From: Sphingomonas sp.
GTDB taxonomy: Bacteria; Pseudomonadota; Alphaproteobacteria; Sphingomonadales; Sphingomonadaceae
Direction: 5' to 3'
Assembly (NCBI RefSeq): GCF_017745215.1
Contig: NZ_JAGHZV010000013.1
Coordinates: forward strand, 1-64,000
Length of the DNA stretch: 64,000 nt
In this document: in pieces, positions 33,217 to 41,190 of the stretch
How positions within the stretch are numbered: position 1 is the stretch's first letter
How the letters are laid out: the number at the start of each line of letters is the position of its first letter
Translations under genes and position numbers: made by a program
The notes under the pieces: generated by a model
What the model was told of the DNA's origin: nothing
Databases searched by the model: none
What the model saw: only the letters and a program-made list of their open reading frames with translations

Positions 33217-33987
33217 ATGATGGGCTTCGGCCTCTCGATCGAGCCGCAGCTCTGGGCTTTGCTGTTCGCGATGGTGCGGATCGGCGCGGCGTTCGTCGCG
33301 GCGCCGGTGTTCAGCGCGGTGGCGGTGCCGCTCCACGCGCGGATCGCGCTGTCGGGCGCGATCGGCGTGCTCGTGGTGAACGTCGCCCACATCCAGCCGC
33401 CCGCCGAAATCTTCTCGATCACTACCTTCCTCGCGGTCGCGGCCGAGGCGCTGATCGGGCTGGCGATGGGTTTCGTCCTCCAGATCGCCTTCGCCGCGCC
33501 GCTCGTCGCGAGCGAGCTGATCGGCATGGGGATGGGGCTGGGCTTCGCCAACGCGGTCGACCCGCAGAGCAACCACGCCACCCCTGCGCTCGGCCAGTTC
33601 CTCTCGATCCTGCTGACCCTGCTCTTCCTCGCGGTCGACGGCCATCTCGTGCTCGTCGACCTCGTCGTGCGCAGCTATGAAGCGATGCCGCCGGGGACGT
33701 GGATCGCGCCCGCCCGGCTGCTCGGCATCGCGATGTTCGGCGGCTATGCCTTCCTCGCCGGGCTGCTGCTCGCGCTGCCGGTGGGCTTCATCCTGCTCTG
33801 CCTCAACGTCGTCGTCGGCATGCTGAGCCGCGCCGCGCCGTCGCTCAACCTCTTCGCGGTCGGCCTGCCCGCCAGCCTGGTGATTGGCGTGGTCGCGCTG
33901 CTGCTCGCGTTGCCCGCGATGGGCGACTATCTCCAGGTCATCATCGGCGAGGGCCTCGCCATGATGCCGCAGCTGGTGCTCGGCTGA
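33217..33987 (+). CDS. fliR: flagellar export gate protein FliR
   Basis: A 256-aa protein with about six membrane helices and FliR motifs including RIGAAFVAAPVF, EALIGLAMGFVLQIAFAA and GLGFANAVDPQSNHATPALGQ. One FliR completes the FliP5-FliQ4-FliR1 channel. The stop overlaps the flhB start by one base. Confidence 0.96.
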   Translation: MMGFGLSIEPQLWALLFAMVRIGAAFVAAPVFSAVAVPLHARIALSGAIGVLVVNVAHIQPPAEIFSITTFLAVAAEALIGLAMGFVLQIAFAAPLVASELIGMGMGLGFANAVDPQSNHATPALGQFLSILLTLLFLAVDGHLVLVDLVVRSYEAMPPGTWIAPARLLGIAMFGGYAFLAGLLLALPVGFILLCLNVVVGMLSRAAPSLNLFAVGLPASLVIGVVALLLALPAMGDYLQVIIGEGLAMMPQLVLG

Positions 33988-35114
33988 TGGCGGAGGAGTT
34001 CGGCGAAAAGACCGAGGCCCCGACACCCAGGCGCCGGCAAAAGGCGCGCGAGGAGGGCCAGGTCCTCCGCTCGCGCGACTTCGCCTCGGCGCTGGTGGTG
34101 CTCGCGGGGTGCGGCTGGATGGCGCTGATGGGCCCCTCGCTGCTCGCCGGCTGCCGCCAGCTGATGACGGCCAGTTTGAGTTTCGGCCGCGCCGACGTCG
34201 AGGACTTCGAGCCCTGGCGCCCGCTGCTCGCCGCGGGCTGGGCACTCGCGCCATCGCTCGGCGGGCTGCTCGCGCTGTCCTTCGCTGCCGCGGTGCTGAG
34301 CCAGGCGGGGCTCGGCGCGCTCACCTGGAACGGCCGGAACTTCGCCCCCAAGGCCTCGCGCATCGATCCTGCCGCCGGGCTCAAGCGCGTCTTCGGACCC
34401 ACCGGCTGGATCGAGCTGGTCAAGTCGCTGCTCAAGGTCGTGCTGCTCGGCGGGATCGGCTGGTGGATGCTCGCCTCGCTGATCCATCCCTCGATCGGGC
34501 TCGTCTCCGCCGACCTGCCGGGCGCGGTGGGTGCTATCGGCGGCAGGTTCCTGCTGCTCGTCTTCGCCATGGCGGGCGGCATGGCGCTGATCGCGGGGAT
34601 CGACCTGCCGATCCAGATCCTCCGCCATCTGAAGCAGCTCCGGATGAGCAAGCAGGAGATCCGCGACGAGCATAAGGAAAGCGAAGGCTCGCCCGAAGTG
34701 AAGGCCGCCCAGCGCGACCGCCAGCGCGCGATCGTCAAGGGCGGGCTGCGCAAGACGGTGGCGACCGCGCATGTCGTGCTCACCAACCCGACGCACTTCG
34801 CCGTCGCCCTGCGCTACGACCGCGAGAGCGACCAGGTGCCGGTGGTCGTCGCCAAGGGCCGCGGCATCACCGCACTCGCGATCCGCGAGCTCGCCGGCGA
34901 GTTCGCAGTGCCCGTGCTGGAATATCCGAGCCTCGCGCGCGCCGTCTATTACACCAGCCGCGAGGGGCAGGAGATCCGCGACGACCTCTATGCCGCGATC
35001 GCGACGGTGCTCGCCTTCGTCTTCGGGGTGAACGCTCGCACCGCCGGGGTCCAGCCGCCGGTCAATGTGCCGGCAACCGCGCGCTTCGACGAGAATGGAC
35101 GGAAACAGGGCTAA
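33987..35114 (+). CDS. flhB: export specificity switch protein FlhB
   Basis: A 375-aa protein starting MAEEFGEKTEAPTPRRRQKAR, typical of FlhB, with four membrane helices and a cytosolic domain carrying the self-cleavage site NPTH at residues 267-270. FlhB cleavage with FliK switches export from hook to filament proteins. Full length for the family. It ends the fliE-flhB run; its last codons overlap the TAAA of the fliD promoter. Confidence 0.97.
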   Translation: MAEEFGEKTEAPTPRRRQKAREEGQVLRSRDFASALVVLAGCGWMALMGPSLLAGCRQLMTASLSFGRADVEDFEPWRPLLAAGWALAPSLGGLLALSFAAAVLSQAGLGALTWNGRNFAPKASRIDPAAGLKRVFGPTGWIELVKSLLKVVLLGGIGWWMLASLIHPSIGLVSADLPGAVGAIGGRFLLLVFAMAGGMALIAGIDLPIQILRHLKQLRMSKQEIRDEHKESEGSPEVKAAQRDRQRAIVKGGLRKTVATAHVVLTNPTHFAVALRYDRESDQVPVVVAKGRGITALAIRELAGEFAVPVLEYPSLARAVYYTSREGQEIRDDLYAAIATVLAFVFGVNARTAGVQPPVNVPATARFDENGRKQG

Positions 35115-35138
35115 AGTCCTGCGTCGCATGGCCGTTTT
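35112..35138 (+). promoter_or_regulatory. sigma28 (FliA) promoter of fliD-fliS
   Basis: TAAA (35112-35115), a 15-nt spacer and GCCGTTTT (35131-35138). It matches the flgM and flagellin promoters. The predicted start is near 35145, giving a 12-nt leader with AGGGGG before the fliD ATG. Confidence 0.72.
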
Positions 35139-35156
35139 CCGGGTCAGGGGGTTTGC

Positions 35157-36572
35157 ATGGCCATCGAATCGATTGCGAAGACGCTCGGCGCCGGATCGGG
35201 CATCGACATCAACACGCTGGTCGAGCAGCTCGTCGACGCGCAATTCTCGGCGAAGCAGGATGGCTTCACCAAGCGCGGCGACACGCTGACCGCGCAGATC
35301 TCGTCGGTGTCGAGCCTCAAGGACGGCATCTCGGGGTTCGACACCGCGCTCAAGACGCTGATCAAGACCGGCACGCTCGCGACCCAGCCGACCAGTTCGA
35401 ACACGAGCATCCTCACCGCCTCGACGATGAGCGGCGGCTCGGCCGCGGGGCTCTCGACCCAGGTCGAGGTCCGACAGCTCGCCGCGGCGCAGAGCGCCTA
35501 TAGCGCGCCGGTCGCCGACAAGACCGCCGCGATCGGCACCGGCACGCTCACCATCACCTTCGGCACCGCCACCGTCTCCGACGGCACGATGACCGACTTC
35601 GAACCCGGCTCGGCGGCGTCTGTCGACATCGCGATCACCTCGGCCAATTCGAGCCTCACCGGCATTCGCGACGCGATCAACGCGAAGAACTGCGGCGTCA
35701 CCGCGACGATCATGAGCGATTCGGACGGCGCGCGGCTCGTGCTCAAGAGCGGCACCGGCGCCACCCAGGCCTTCACGCTCACCGCTACCGAGGACGACGG
35801 CGCCGAGGGGCTCGCCGCGCTCGATATCGGCAAGGATGCCGCCGGCACCACGATCGGCACTGCCGCGCAGGATGCGATCGTCGCGGTCGACGGCGTCGCG
35901 ATCCACCGCGCGTCGAACGCGATCCTCGACCTCGTCACCGGCATCCGCCTCGACCTGCAATCGGCCGCGCCCGGCACCAAGGTGACGCTCGGCAGCTCGG
36001 CGCCGACCGATGCGCTGAGCCAGGCGGTAACCGACGTGGTCGACACCTACAACGAGCTGCTCGCGACGCTGAAGACCGCGACCGACGCGACCAGCGGTCC
36101 GCTGCGCAACGACGCCGCCGCCAAGGCGCTGCTCCGCTCGCTCGCGCAGCTGCCGACGCAGCAGCTGACCACAGTCACCGACGGCGGCCCCAGGACGCTC
36201 GCCGAGATCGGCGTCGCGACCAACCGCGACGGCACGCTGCGCGTCGACGCGACCCGGCTGGCGACGGCGATGTCGAGCTACGAAAGCGACATCGAGGCGA
36301 TGTTCAAGGCGAGCGCGGGGCTTTCGGCCCAGCTCACCACGATCACCAATGCCGCGACGAGCACGAGCTATGGCCTGGGCGCGAGCACGGCGACCTATCA
36401 GAAGGCCCAGTCGCAGCTCGCCGACGACCAGGCCAAGGCGCAGACCCAGGAAGACGCGATGCGCGACCGGCTGACCAAGCAGTTCGCGACGATGGACGCC
36501 GCGGTCGCAGCCTATAAGGCGACCCAGTCGCAGCTGCAGAACCAGATCGACGCCTGGAACAGCAACGACTGA
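35157..36572 (+). CDS. fliD: filament cap protein FliD (HAP2)
   Basis: A 471-aa cap protein. The N-terminus has GAGSGIDINTLVEQLVDAQF and the C-terminus a helical region (LADDQAKAQTQEDAMRDRL, FATMDAAVAAYKATQSQLQNQI), both typical of FliD. It promotes flagellin folding at the filament tip. Length equals that of Salmonella FliD. fliS follows two bases after its stop. Confidence 0.96.
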   Translation: MAIESIAKTLGAGSGIDINTLVEQLVDAQFSAKQDGFTKRGDTLTAQISSVSSLKDGISGFDTALKTLIKTGTLATQPTSSNTSILTASTMSGGSAAGLSTQVEVRQLAAAQSAYSAPVADKTAAIGTGTLTITFGTATVSDGTMTDFEPGSAASVDIAITSANSSLTGIRDAINAKNCGVTATIMSDSDGARLVLKSGTGATQAFTLTATEDDGAEGLAALDIGKDAAGTTIGTAAQDAIVAVDGVAIHRASNAILDLVTGIRLDLQSAAPGTKVTLGSSAPTDALSQAVTDVVDTYNELLATLKTATDATSGPLRNDAAAKALLRSLAQLPTQQLTTVTDGGPRTLAEIGVATNRDGTLRVDATRLATAMSSYESDIEAMFKASAGLSAQLTTITNAATSTSYGLGASTATYQKAQSQLADDQAKAQTQEDAMRDRLTKQFATMDAAVAAYKATQSQLQNQIDAWNSND

Positions 36573-36574
36573 CG

Positions 36575-36973
36575 ATGCGCTACGCGACCGCCCTCACCCG
36601 CGACCCCGCCGCGACCTATCGCCAGGTCGGGCTGGTGGGGCGGACGAGCACCGGCGACCCGCATGCGCTGGTGTCGATGCTCTACGAGGAAGGCATGTCG
36701 GCGCTGCGCTCGGCGGCCTGGGCGGCCGAGCGTCGCCGCTTCGAGATGAAGAGCGAGCGCGTCGCGCGCGCCACCGCGGTGCTGTTCGCGCTCGAGGCGG
36801 GGCTCGACTTCGACGCGGGCGGCGAGGTCAGCCGCGCGCTGGAGGCCTTCTATCACGATCTTCGCCAGCGCATCGTCCAGGCCAGCCTCGGCACCGATCC
36901 GCGGCCATTCCACGACGCCGCCGACAGTCTCGCCGAGATCGCCGACGCATGGCGGAGCGTGCGCGGCGCCTAG
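36575..36973 (+). CDS. fliS: flagellin export chaperone FliS
   Basis: A 132-aa helical protein with the FliS segments DPHALVSMLYEEGMSALRSA and AVLFALEAGLDFDAGGEVSRALEAFY. FliS binds the flagellin C-terminus and prevents early polymerisation. It shares the sigma28 promoter with fliD. Its TAG stop overlaps the stop of the opposing CoA-transferase gene by 4 bp, marking the end of the flagellar locus. Confidence 0.94.
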   Translation: MRYATALTRDPAATYRQVGLVGRTSTGDPHALVSMLYEEGMSALRSAAWAAERRRFEMKSERVARATAVLFALEAGLDFDAGGEVSRALEAFYHDLRQRIVQASLGTDPRPFHDAADSLAEIADAWRSVRGA

Positions 36974-38046
36974 CCCCAGCGCTCCAGGATTTCCTCCACC
37001 GTCGCCGTCTCCTGCGTCACCGCCGCGGCCGGCGTGTCCGAGAAGCGTGGGGCGGGCATCGGCTGCGGCGTGCCCGCGGGCGAGGCGAAAGTCTCGCGCG
37101 CGGCGAGGTGCGGGTGCTGCGGCGCTTCGGCGAGCGACAGCACCGGCGTCACGCACGCGCGCTTCTCGGCGAACAGCGCGGCCCAATCGTCGCGCGCGCG
37201 GCTGGCGAAGGCCTGGGCGAAGGCTTCGCCCATCTCGATCCAGGTCGCGCGGTCATATTGGCGGAAGCGGCCCTGCGGAAAGCCCAGCCCTTCGCACAAC
37301 GCATCGAAATAGGGCGGCTCGACCGCGCCGACCGCGACGTGCCGCCCATCGGCGCAGGCATAGCAGCGGTAGAAGGGCGCGCCGCCGTCGATCAGGTTGG
37401 AGGCTCGCGAATCGGCCCAGCGATTGACGCCGTGGAGTCCGTAATAGAGCGTCATCATCGCGGCGACGCCGTCGACCTGCGCGGCCTCGACCACCTGGCC
37501 GCGCCCGGTCGCCTGCGCCGCGAGGATCGCCGAGACCGCGCCGAGCGCAAGGAACAGGGCGCCTCCGGCATATTCGCCGAGCAGGTTGAGCGGCAGCACC
37601 GGCGTCGCCGGCGTGCCGATCGCGTGGAGCGCGCCGGTGAGCGCGAGATGGTTGATGTCGTTCCCCGGCGCGCCCGACAGCGGCCCCTCCAGCCCCCAGC
37701 CGCTCACTCGCGCATAGACCAGCCGTGGATTGAGCGAGAGGCACTTGGCCGGATCGAGCCCGAGCTGCTCGGCCACGCCGGCGCGGAAGCCCTCCAGCAC
37801 GCCATCGGCCTGGGCGATCATCGCCAGCGCCTTCTCGCGGTCGGCGACATTGGTGAGGTCGAGCGAGACTTCGGAGCGGCCGCGGTAGAGCACCGGCGCG
37901 ATCGCGCTGCCGTCGGTCCCGGCGCGGCGGATCCGCACGACATCCGCGCCCATGTCGGCGAGCAGCATGCCCGCGAGCGGCACCGGCCCCGCTGCATCGA
38001 GCTCGACGATCCTGACGCCCGCCAACGGTCCGTGCCGCAACTCCAT
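36970..38046 (-). CDS. class III CoA-transferase (CaiB/BaiF, alpha-methylacyl-CoA racemase type)
   Basis: A 358-aa CaiB/BaiF-family enzyme: LAGVRIVELDAAGPVPLAGMLLADMGADVV at the N-terminus, then EVSLDLTNVADREKALAMI, VLEGFRAGVAEQLGLD and GAPGNDINHLALTGALHAIG. The GND motif is typical of alpha-methylacyl-CoA racemases, which epimerise 2-methylacyl-CoA thioesters in branched-chain fatty acid breakdown. Length fits the racemase group. The ATG at 38046 is the best start. The acyl-CoA substrate cannot be deduced. Confidence 0.88.
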   Translation of the reverse strand: MELRHGPLAGVRIVELDAAGPVPLAGMLLADMGADVVRIRRAGTDGSAIAPVLYRGRSEVSLDLTNVADREKALAMIAQADGVLEGFRAGVAEQLGLDPAKCLSLNPRLVYARVSGWGLEGPLSGAPGNDINHLALTGALHAIGTPATPVLPLNLLGEYAGGALFLALGAVSAILAAQATGRGQVVEAAQVDGVAAMMTLYYGLHGVNRWADSRASNLIDGGAPFYRCYACADGRHVAVGAVEPPYFDALCEGLGFPQGRFRQYDRATWIEMGEAFAQAFASRARDDWAALFAEKRACVTPVLSLAEAPQHPHLAARETFASPAGTPQPMPAPRFSDTPAAAVTQETATVEEILERWG

Positions 38047-38145
38047 CGCGTCCAATTCCCCTCTTGTCGCGACTCGCTCATAGCCGCGCCTGAGCGAAAG
38101 GGCCAAGCGCTGGCGCTCTCAGGCGCTTTCGTCTAGCGGAACGGC

Positions 38146-38685
38146 ATGTCAGCACCCCATGTCGTCGCCCTGGGCGGCACCACGCGCGCCGAATCGACCA
38201 CCGGGCGCCTGCTCGCCGCTGCGCTCGACATGGCGGCGGCCCGCGGCGCGCGCGTGACGCTGCTGACCGGGCCCGACATCGCCTTCCCGCACTACGAGCC
38301 CGGCATCGCCGAGGGCAACGAAGCGATCGAACGCTACCTCGCGGCGCTGCGCTCGGCCGATGCGATCATCGTCGGCTCGCCGGGCTATCACGGCACGCTC
38401 TCCGGTTTGGTCAAGACCGCGCTCGACTATGTCGAGCAGCTGGCGAAGGACGAGCGCCCCTATTTCGACGGCCTCCCCGTCGGCCTCGTCGCCACCGCGG
38501 CGGGCTGGCAGGCGGCCGTCTCGACGCTCCAGGCGCTGCGCACGATCGTCCACGCGCTGCGCGGCTGGCCGACGCCGATCGGCATCGCGGTCAACACCAG
38601 CGAGAACTCCGATCCGGTCGGCGGCTGCCAGAAACAGATGCAGGCGATGGTCGACCAGCTTTTCCTGTTCCACGGCCGCCGCTGA
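38146..38685 (+). CDS. NADPH-dependent FMN reductase
   Basis: A 179-aa flavodoxin-like protein of the NADPH-dependent FMN reductase family: VVALGGTTRAESTTGRLLAAAL (FMN phosphate-binding loop) and IIVGSPGYHGTLSGLVKTALDYVE, the family signature. Such enzymes reduce free FMN or quinones with NAD(P)H, for example for two-component monooxygenases. No monooxygenase partner is adjacent. The tryptophan halogenase homologue 10 kb away would need reduced flavin, but no link is shown. Confidence 0.87.
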   Translation: MSAPHVVALGGTTRAESTTGRLLAAALDMAAARGARVTLLTGPDIAFPHYEPGIAEGNEAIERYLAALRSADAIIVGSPGYHGTLSGLVKTALDYVEQLAKDERPYFDGLPVGLVATAAGWQAAVSTLQALRTIVHALRGWPTPIGIAVNTSENSDPVGGCQKQMQAMVDQLFLFHGRR

Positions 38686-38699
38686 AAGGCCTCGTATGG

Positions 38700-38718
38700 T
38701 TGCCGCTCGATTAACCAT
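38700..38718 (+). promoter_or_regulatory. candidate CtrA-type half site upstream of the response regulator
   Basis: TTGC-CGCTCGA-TTAACCAT contains the octamer TTAACCAT, a known CtrA-type half site in Caulobacter, with a poor left half. It lies 52 bp upstream of the GTG at 38771. Confidence 0.3.
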
Positions 38719-38770
38719 TTCGTGACAGCTTTTCCCTAGCGTCTTCCCTAGAAAACAGGGGGATCGCAGG

Positions 38771-39355
38771 GTGACGGACGAAGGCTCAGCGGAGCGCGCA
38801 CGCCGCGCGCGGCGGACGATCCTCGCGGTCGACGACAGCCGCACCAACCTCAACCTGCTCGGCCAGCGGCTGGGCAACCTCGGCTATCTCGTCGTGCTCG
38901 CCGACAAGGGGTCGGACGCGCTCGACCTCATCGCGGGCCGCGGCTTCGACCTGGTGCTGCTCGACATGGTGATGCCCCAGCTCTCGGGCCTGCACGTCCT
39001 TTCCGAGATCCGCGCCGCGCCCGATACCGCCGACCTGCCGGTGATCATGATCACGGGCCGCAGCGACCCGGCCTCTGCCGTGGAGGCGCTCGCCGCGGGG
39101 GCGGACGATTATGTCGCCAAGCCGTTCGAGTTCGAGGTTCTCGCCGCGCGGATCGAGCGCACGCTCGAGCGCGCCGCGCGGGTCGAGGCGCTCAAGCGCG
39201 TGACGATGTCGCTCGACGCCCGCATCGCCGCGCGCGCGATCGAGCTGGGCGAAGTCAAGTCAGAGCTCGCCGCCGCCCGCGCCGACCGTACCCGGCTGAT
39301 CGCGTCGATCCAGGCGCTGCACGACGAGCTGAACCAGGTCTCGCGGATTCGCTGA
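38771..39355 (+). CDS. orphan response regulator with C-terminal coiled coil
   Basis: A 194-aa protein with a complete receiver domain: acidic pair D21-D22, phosphoacceptor Asp65 (LLDMVMP), Thr95 and Lys117 (KPFE). Residues 125-190 form a helical coiled coil instead of a DNA-binding or enzyme domain. No kinase gene is next to it. It may signal by protein contact, as single-domain regulators do. GTG at 38771 is the start, with GGGGGA upstream. Its tail could continue a linker of a larger ancestral protein. Confidence 0.85.
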   Translation: MTDEGSAERARRARRTILAVDDSRTNLNLLGQRLGNLGYLVVLADKGSDALDLIAGRGFDLVLLDMVMPQLSGLHVLSEIRAAPDTADLPVIMITGRSDPASAVEALAAGADDYVAKPFEFEVLAARIERTLERAARVEALKRVTMSLDARIAARAIELGEVKSELAAARADRTRLIASIQALHDELNQVSRIR

Positions 39356-39362
39356 CGATTTC

Positions 39363-39444
39363 CGTCATCCCGGCGAAAGCCGGGACCCAGAATCAAGCAG
39401 GAGGTCGCTCGTGGTCCTGGGTCCCGGCTTTCGCCGGGATGACG
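39363..39444. repeat. dispersed palindromic repeat, copy B
   Basis: Arms 39363-39390 (CGTCATCCCGGCGAAAGCC...) and 39417-39444 are exact reverse complements around 26 nt. It lies between the convergent response-regulator and zntB genes and may end both transcripts. Confidence 0.9.
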
Positions 39445-39463
39445 ACTTATGGCGTGCGGTTTC

Positions 39464-40423
39464 CTACAACCCCCGCGGAAACCAGTGGCGGCGCATGAAA
39501 TAGAGCGTGATCGCCGCCGAGATCGCGATGCACAGCCCGGTCACGCCCCAGAAGGCCCAGGGCTCGTGCGCCCAGGGGATGCCCGCGACGTTCATGCCCA
39601 GCAGGCCGGTGATGAAGGTCAGCGGCAGGAAGATCATCGCCACCACCGCGATCAGCAGCGAGCGCTGGTCGATCTGCTCGGCGCGCAGGTCGGTGAGCGT
39701 CTCGTGCGTCAGCGCGGCGCGCTCGCGAATGCTCTCCAGTTCCTCGACCATGCGCGCGGCGCGGTCGGCGGCGGAGCTGAGGTGCAGCCGGTCGTCGTCG
39801 CGCAGCCAGTCGCCGGGGAGCGACGCCAGCCTCTCGAGCGCGAGCCGCTGCGGCGCGAGGAAGCGGCGATAGCCGATCGCGCGGATGCGGATGCGGTTGA
39901 CCAGGATGCGCAGCTCGAACACGCCGTGCGCGGCGATCTTCTCCTCGCAATCGTCGAGCATGTCGCCGAGCTCGGCGACGACCGGGTCGAGCTCCTCGGT
40001 GATCTCCTCGGCCATCCCCGCGATCAGGTCGCCGGGATCGAGGATCGCGCCATGGGTCACCGCGACGCGGATATTGTCGAGCGCCTGCATCGGCTTGCGC
40101 GTCACCGAGAAGACATGGTCGGCATGCGCATAGATGCGGATCGAGGCGAGCGGATCGGAGGCGGCGAGCTCCTCGGTGGAGAGGCCGCGCAGGTTGATCA
40201 CCGCGCCTTCGCCGACGGCATCGCAGCGCGGGCGCGTCTCGTTGGCGGTCAGCGCCTCGATGACATAGGGCGAGAGCTGCGCCTGGTCGGTGAGCCATTG
40301 CTGGGCGTGCTCGTCGGTGGTGGTGAGGTGCACCCACACCAGCTCGCCGCCCTGCTTGAGCGCATCCTTGACGCCCAGCTCCTGGACCTTGCCCTTGCTG
40401 ACGACGAACGCGAATCCGCTCAT
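39464..40423 (-). CDS. zntB: CorA/ZntB-family divalent cation transporter
   Basis: A 319-aa CorA-superfamily protein with a large cytosolic N-terminal funnel domain and two C-terminal membrane helices. The pore motif GMN occurs in ITGLLGMNVAGIPWA, and the NVAGIP form resembles ZntB more than Mg2+-specific CorA. It probably moves Zn2+ or another divalent ion. ATG at 40423 overlaps the upstream siroheme gene by 4 bp, so they are cotranscribed, though the functional link is unclear. Confidence 0.87.
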   Translation of the reverse strand: MSGFAFVVSKGKVQELGVKDALKQGGELVWVHLTTTDEHAQQWLTDQAQLSPYVIEALTANETRPRCDAVGEGAVINLRGLSTEELAASDPLASIRIYAHADHVFSVTRKPMQALDNIRVAVTHGAILDPGDLIAGMAEEITEELDPVVAELGDMLDDCEEKIAAHGVFELRILVNRIRIRAIGYRRFLAPQRLALERLASLPGDWLRDDDRLHLSSAADRAARMVEELESIRERAALTHETLTDLRAEQIDQRSLLIAVVAMIFLPLTFITGLLGMNVAGIPWAHEPWAFWGVTGLCIAISAAITLYFMRRHWFPRGL

Positions 40424-41190
40424 CCGGCCATCTCCACTTCGATCGAAAGCCCCGGCCCGGGATCGGCGGGGAAGGTGTCGCACGCGATCCGCGGCGCGTC
40501 GGCGCGCGCGCGCTCGAGGATCGCGGCGGGCACGCCGGGGCGGTGGTAGACGCGATCCGCCGCTGCCAGCGCGCGCGCCTGGCGCAGCGTGAGATCGTCG
40601 GGATCGGGGGAAGCAAGCACAAAACGCTCGACGCGTGGCGCAGGGCGCTCGTCACCGGCGGCGGCGAGCCAGATGCCCACCGCTTCGGCGGCATGTTCGC
40701 GCAACGGATCGAGAGTCCCGCCCGGCGAAAGCGCCGCACCGATCGCGCGCCGGCGCTTGTCGGGCTCCGGCCAGCGGTCGCGGATGCGGCCCCTGGCCGT
40801 CGACAGCGCCCAGGCGAGCTCGCCCAGGCTCGCGGGCAACAGCGCCTCGATCCGCTGCCTCAGCGCCGCCGCCAGCCCCGCCGAAGCGCCGCCGGTGCCC
40901 ACTGCCACCGTCACGCTCCCGCGCTCGACGATCGCCGGCAGGGTGAAGTCGCAGAGGTCGGGCCGGTCGGCGACATTGACCAGCAGCCCGCGCGCCTTGA
41001 GCCGCGCCGCCACCGGCTCGGGGTCGGCAAGCGCGACCAGCGCGATCCGCGCCGCGCCCGCCTCGTCCACGATCGTCGCGCCCGCGCGCTCGAGCAGCCG
41101 GCGCTTGGCCTCGCCTGCATCGCCCTCGCCGATCAGCATCACCGGCCGCCCCGCCAGCGCCACGAAGATCGGCAGGGCGGCGAGGCTCAT
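40420..41190 (-). CDS. cysG: precorrin-2 dehydrogenase / sirohydrochlorin ferrochelatase (CysG N-domain) with methyltransferase remnant
   Basis: A 256-aa protein matching the N-terminal half of CysG: NAD-binding LIGEGDAGEAKRRLLERAGA, LVNVADRPDLCDFTLPAIVERG and GGASAGLAAALRQRIEALLP. This half oxidises precorrin-2 and inserts Fe2+ to make siroheme. The last 50 residues (SPDPDDLTLRQARALAAADRVYH...) look like the first part of the uroporphyrinogen methyltransferase domain, cut short. A separate methyltransferase must exist elsewhere. It overlaps lysA by 4 bp. Confidence 0.85.
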   Translation of the reverse strand: MSLAALPIFVALAGRPVMLIGEGDAGEAKRRLLERAGATIVDEAGAARIALVALADPEPVAARLKARGLLVNVADRPDLCDFTLPAIVERGSVTVAVGTGGASAGLAAALRQRIEALLPASLGELAWALSTARGRIRDRWPEPDKRRRAIGAALSPGGTLDPLREHAAEAVGIWLAAAGDERPAPRVERFVLASPDPDDLTLRQARALAAADRVYHRPGVPAAILERARADAPRIACDTFPADPGPGLSIEVEMAG

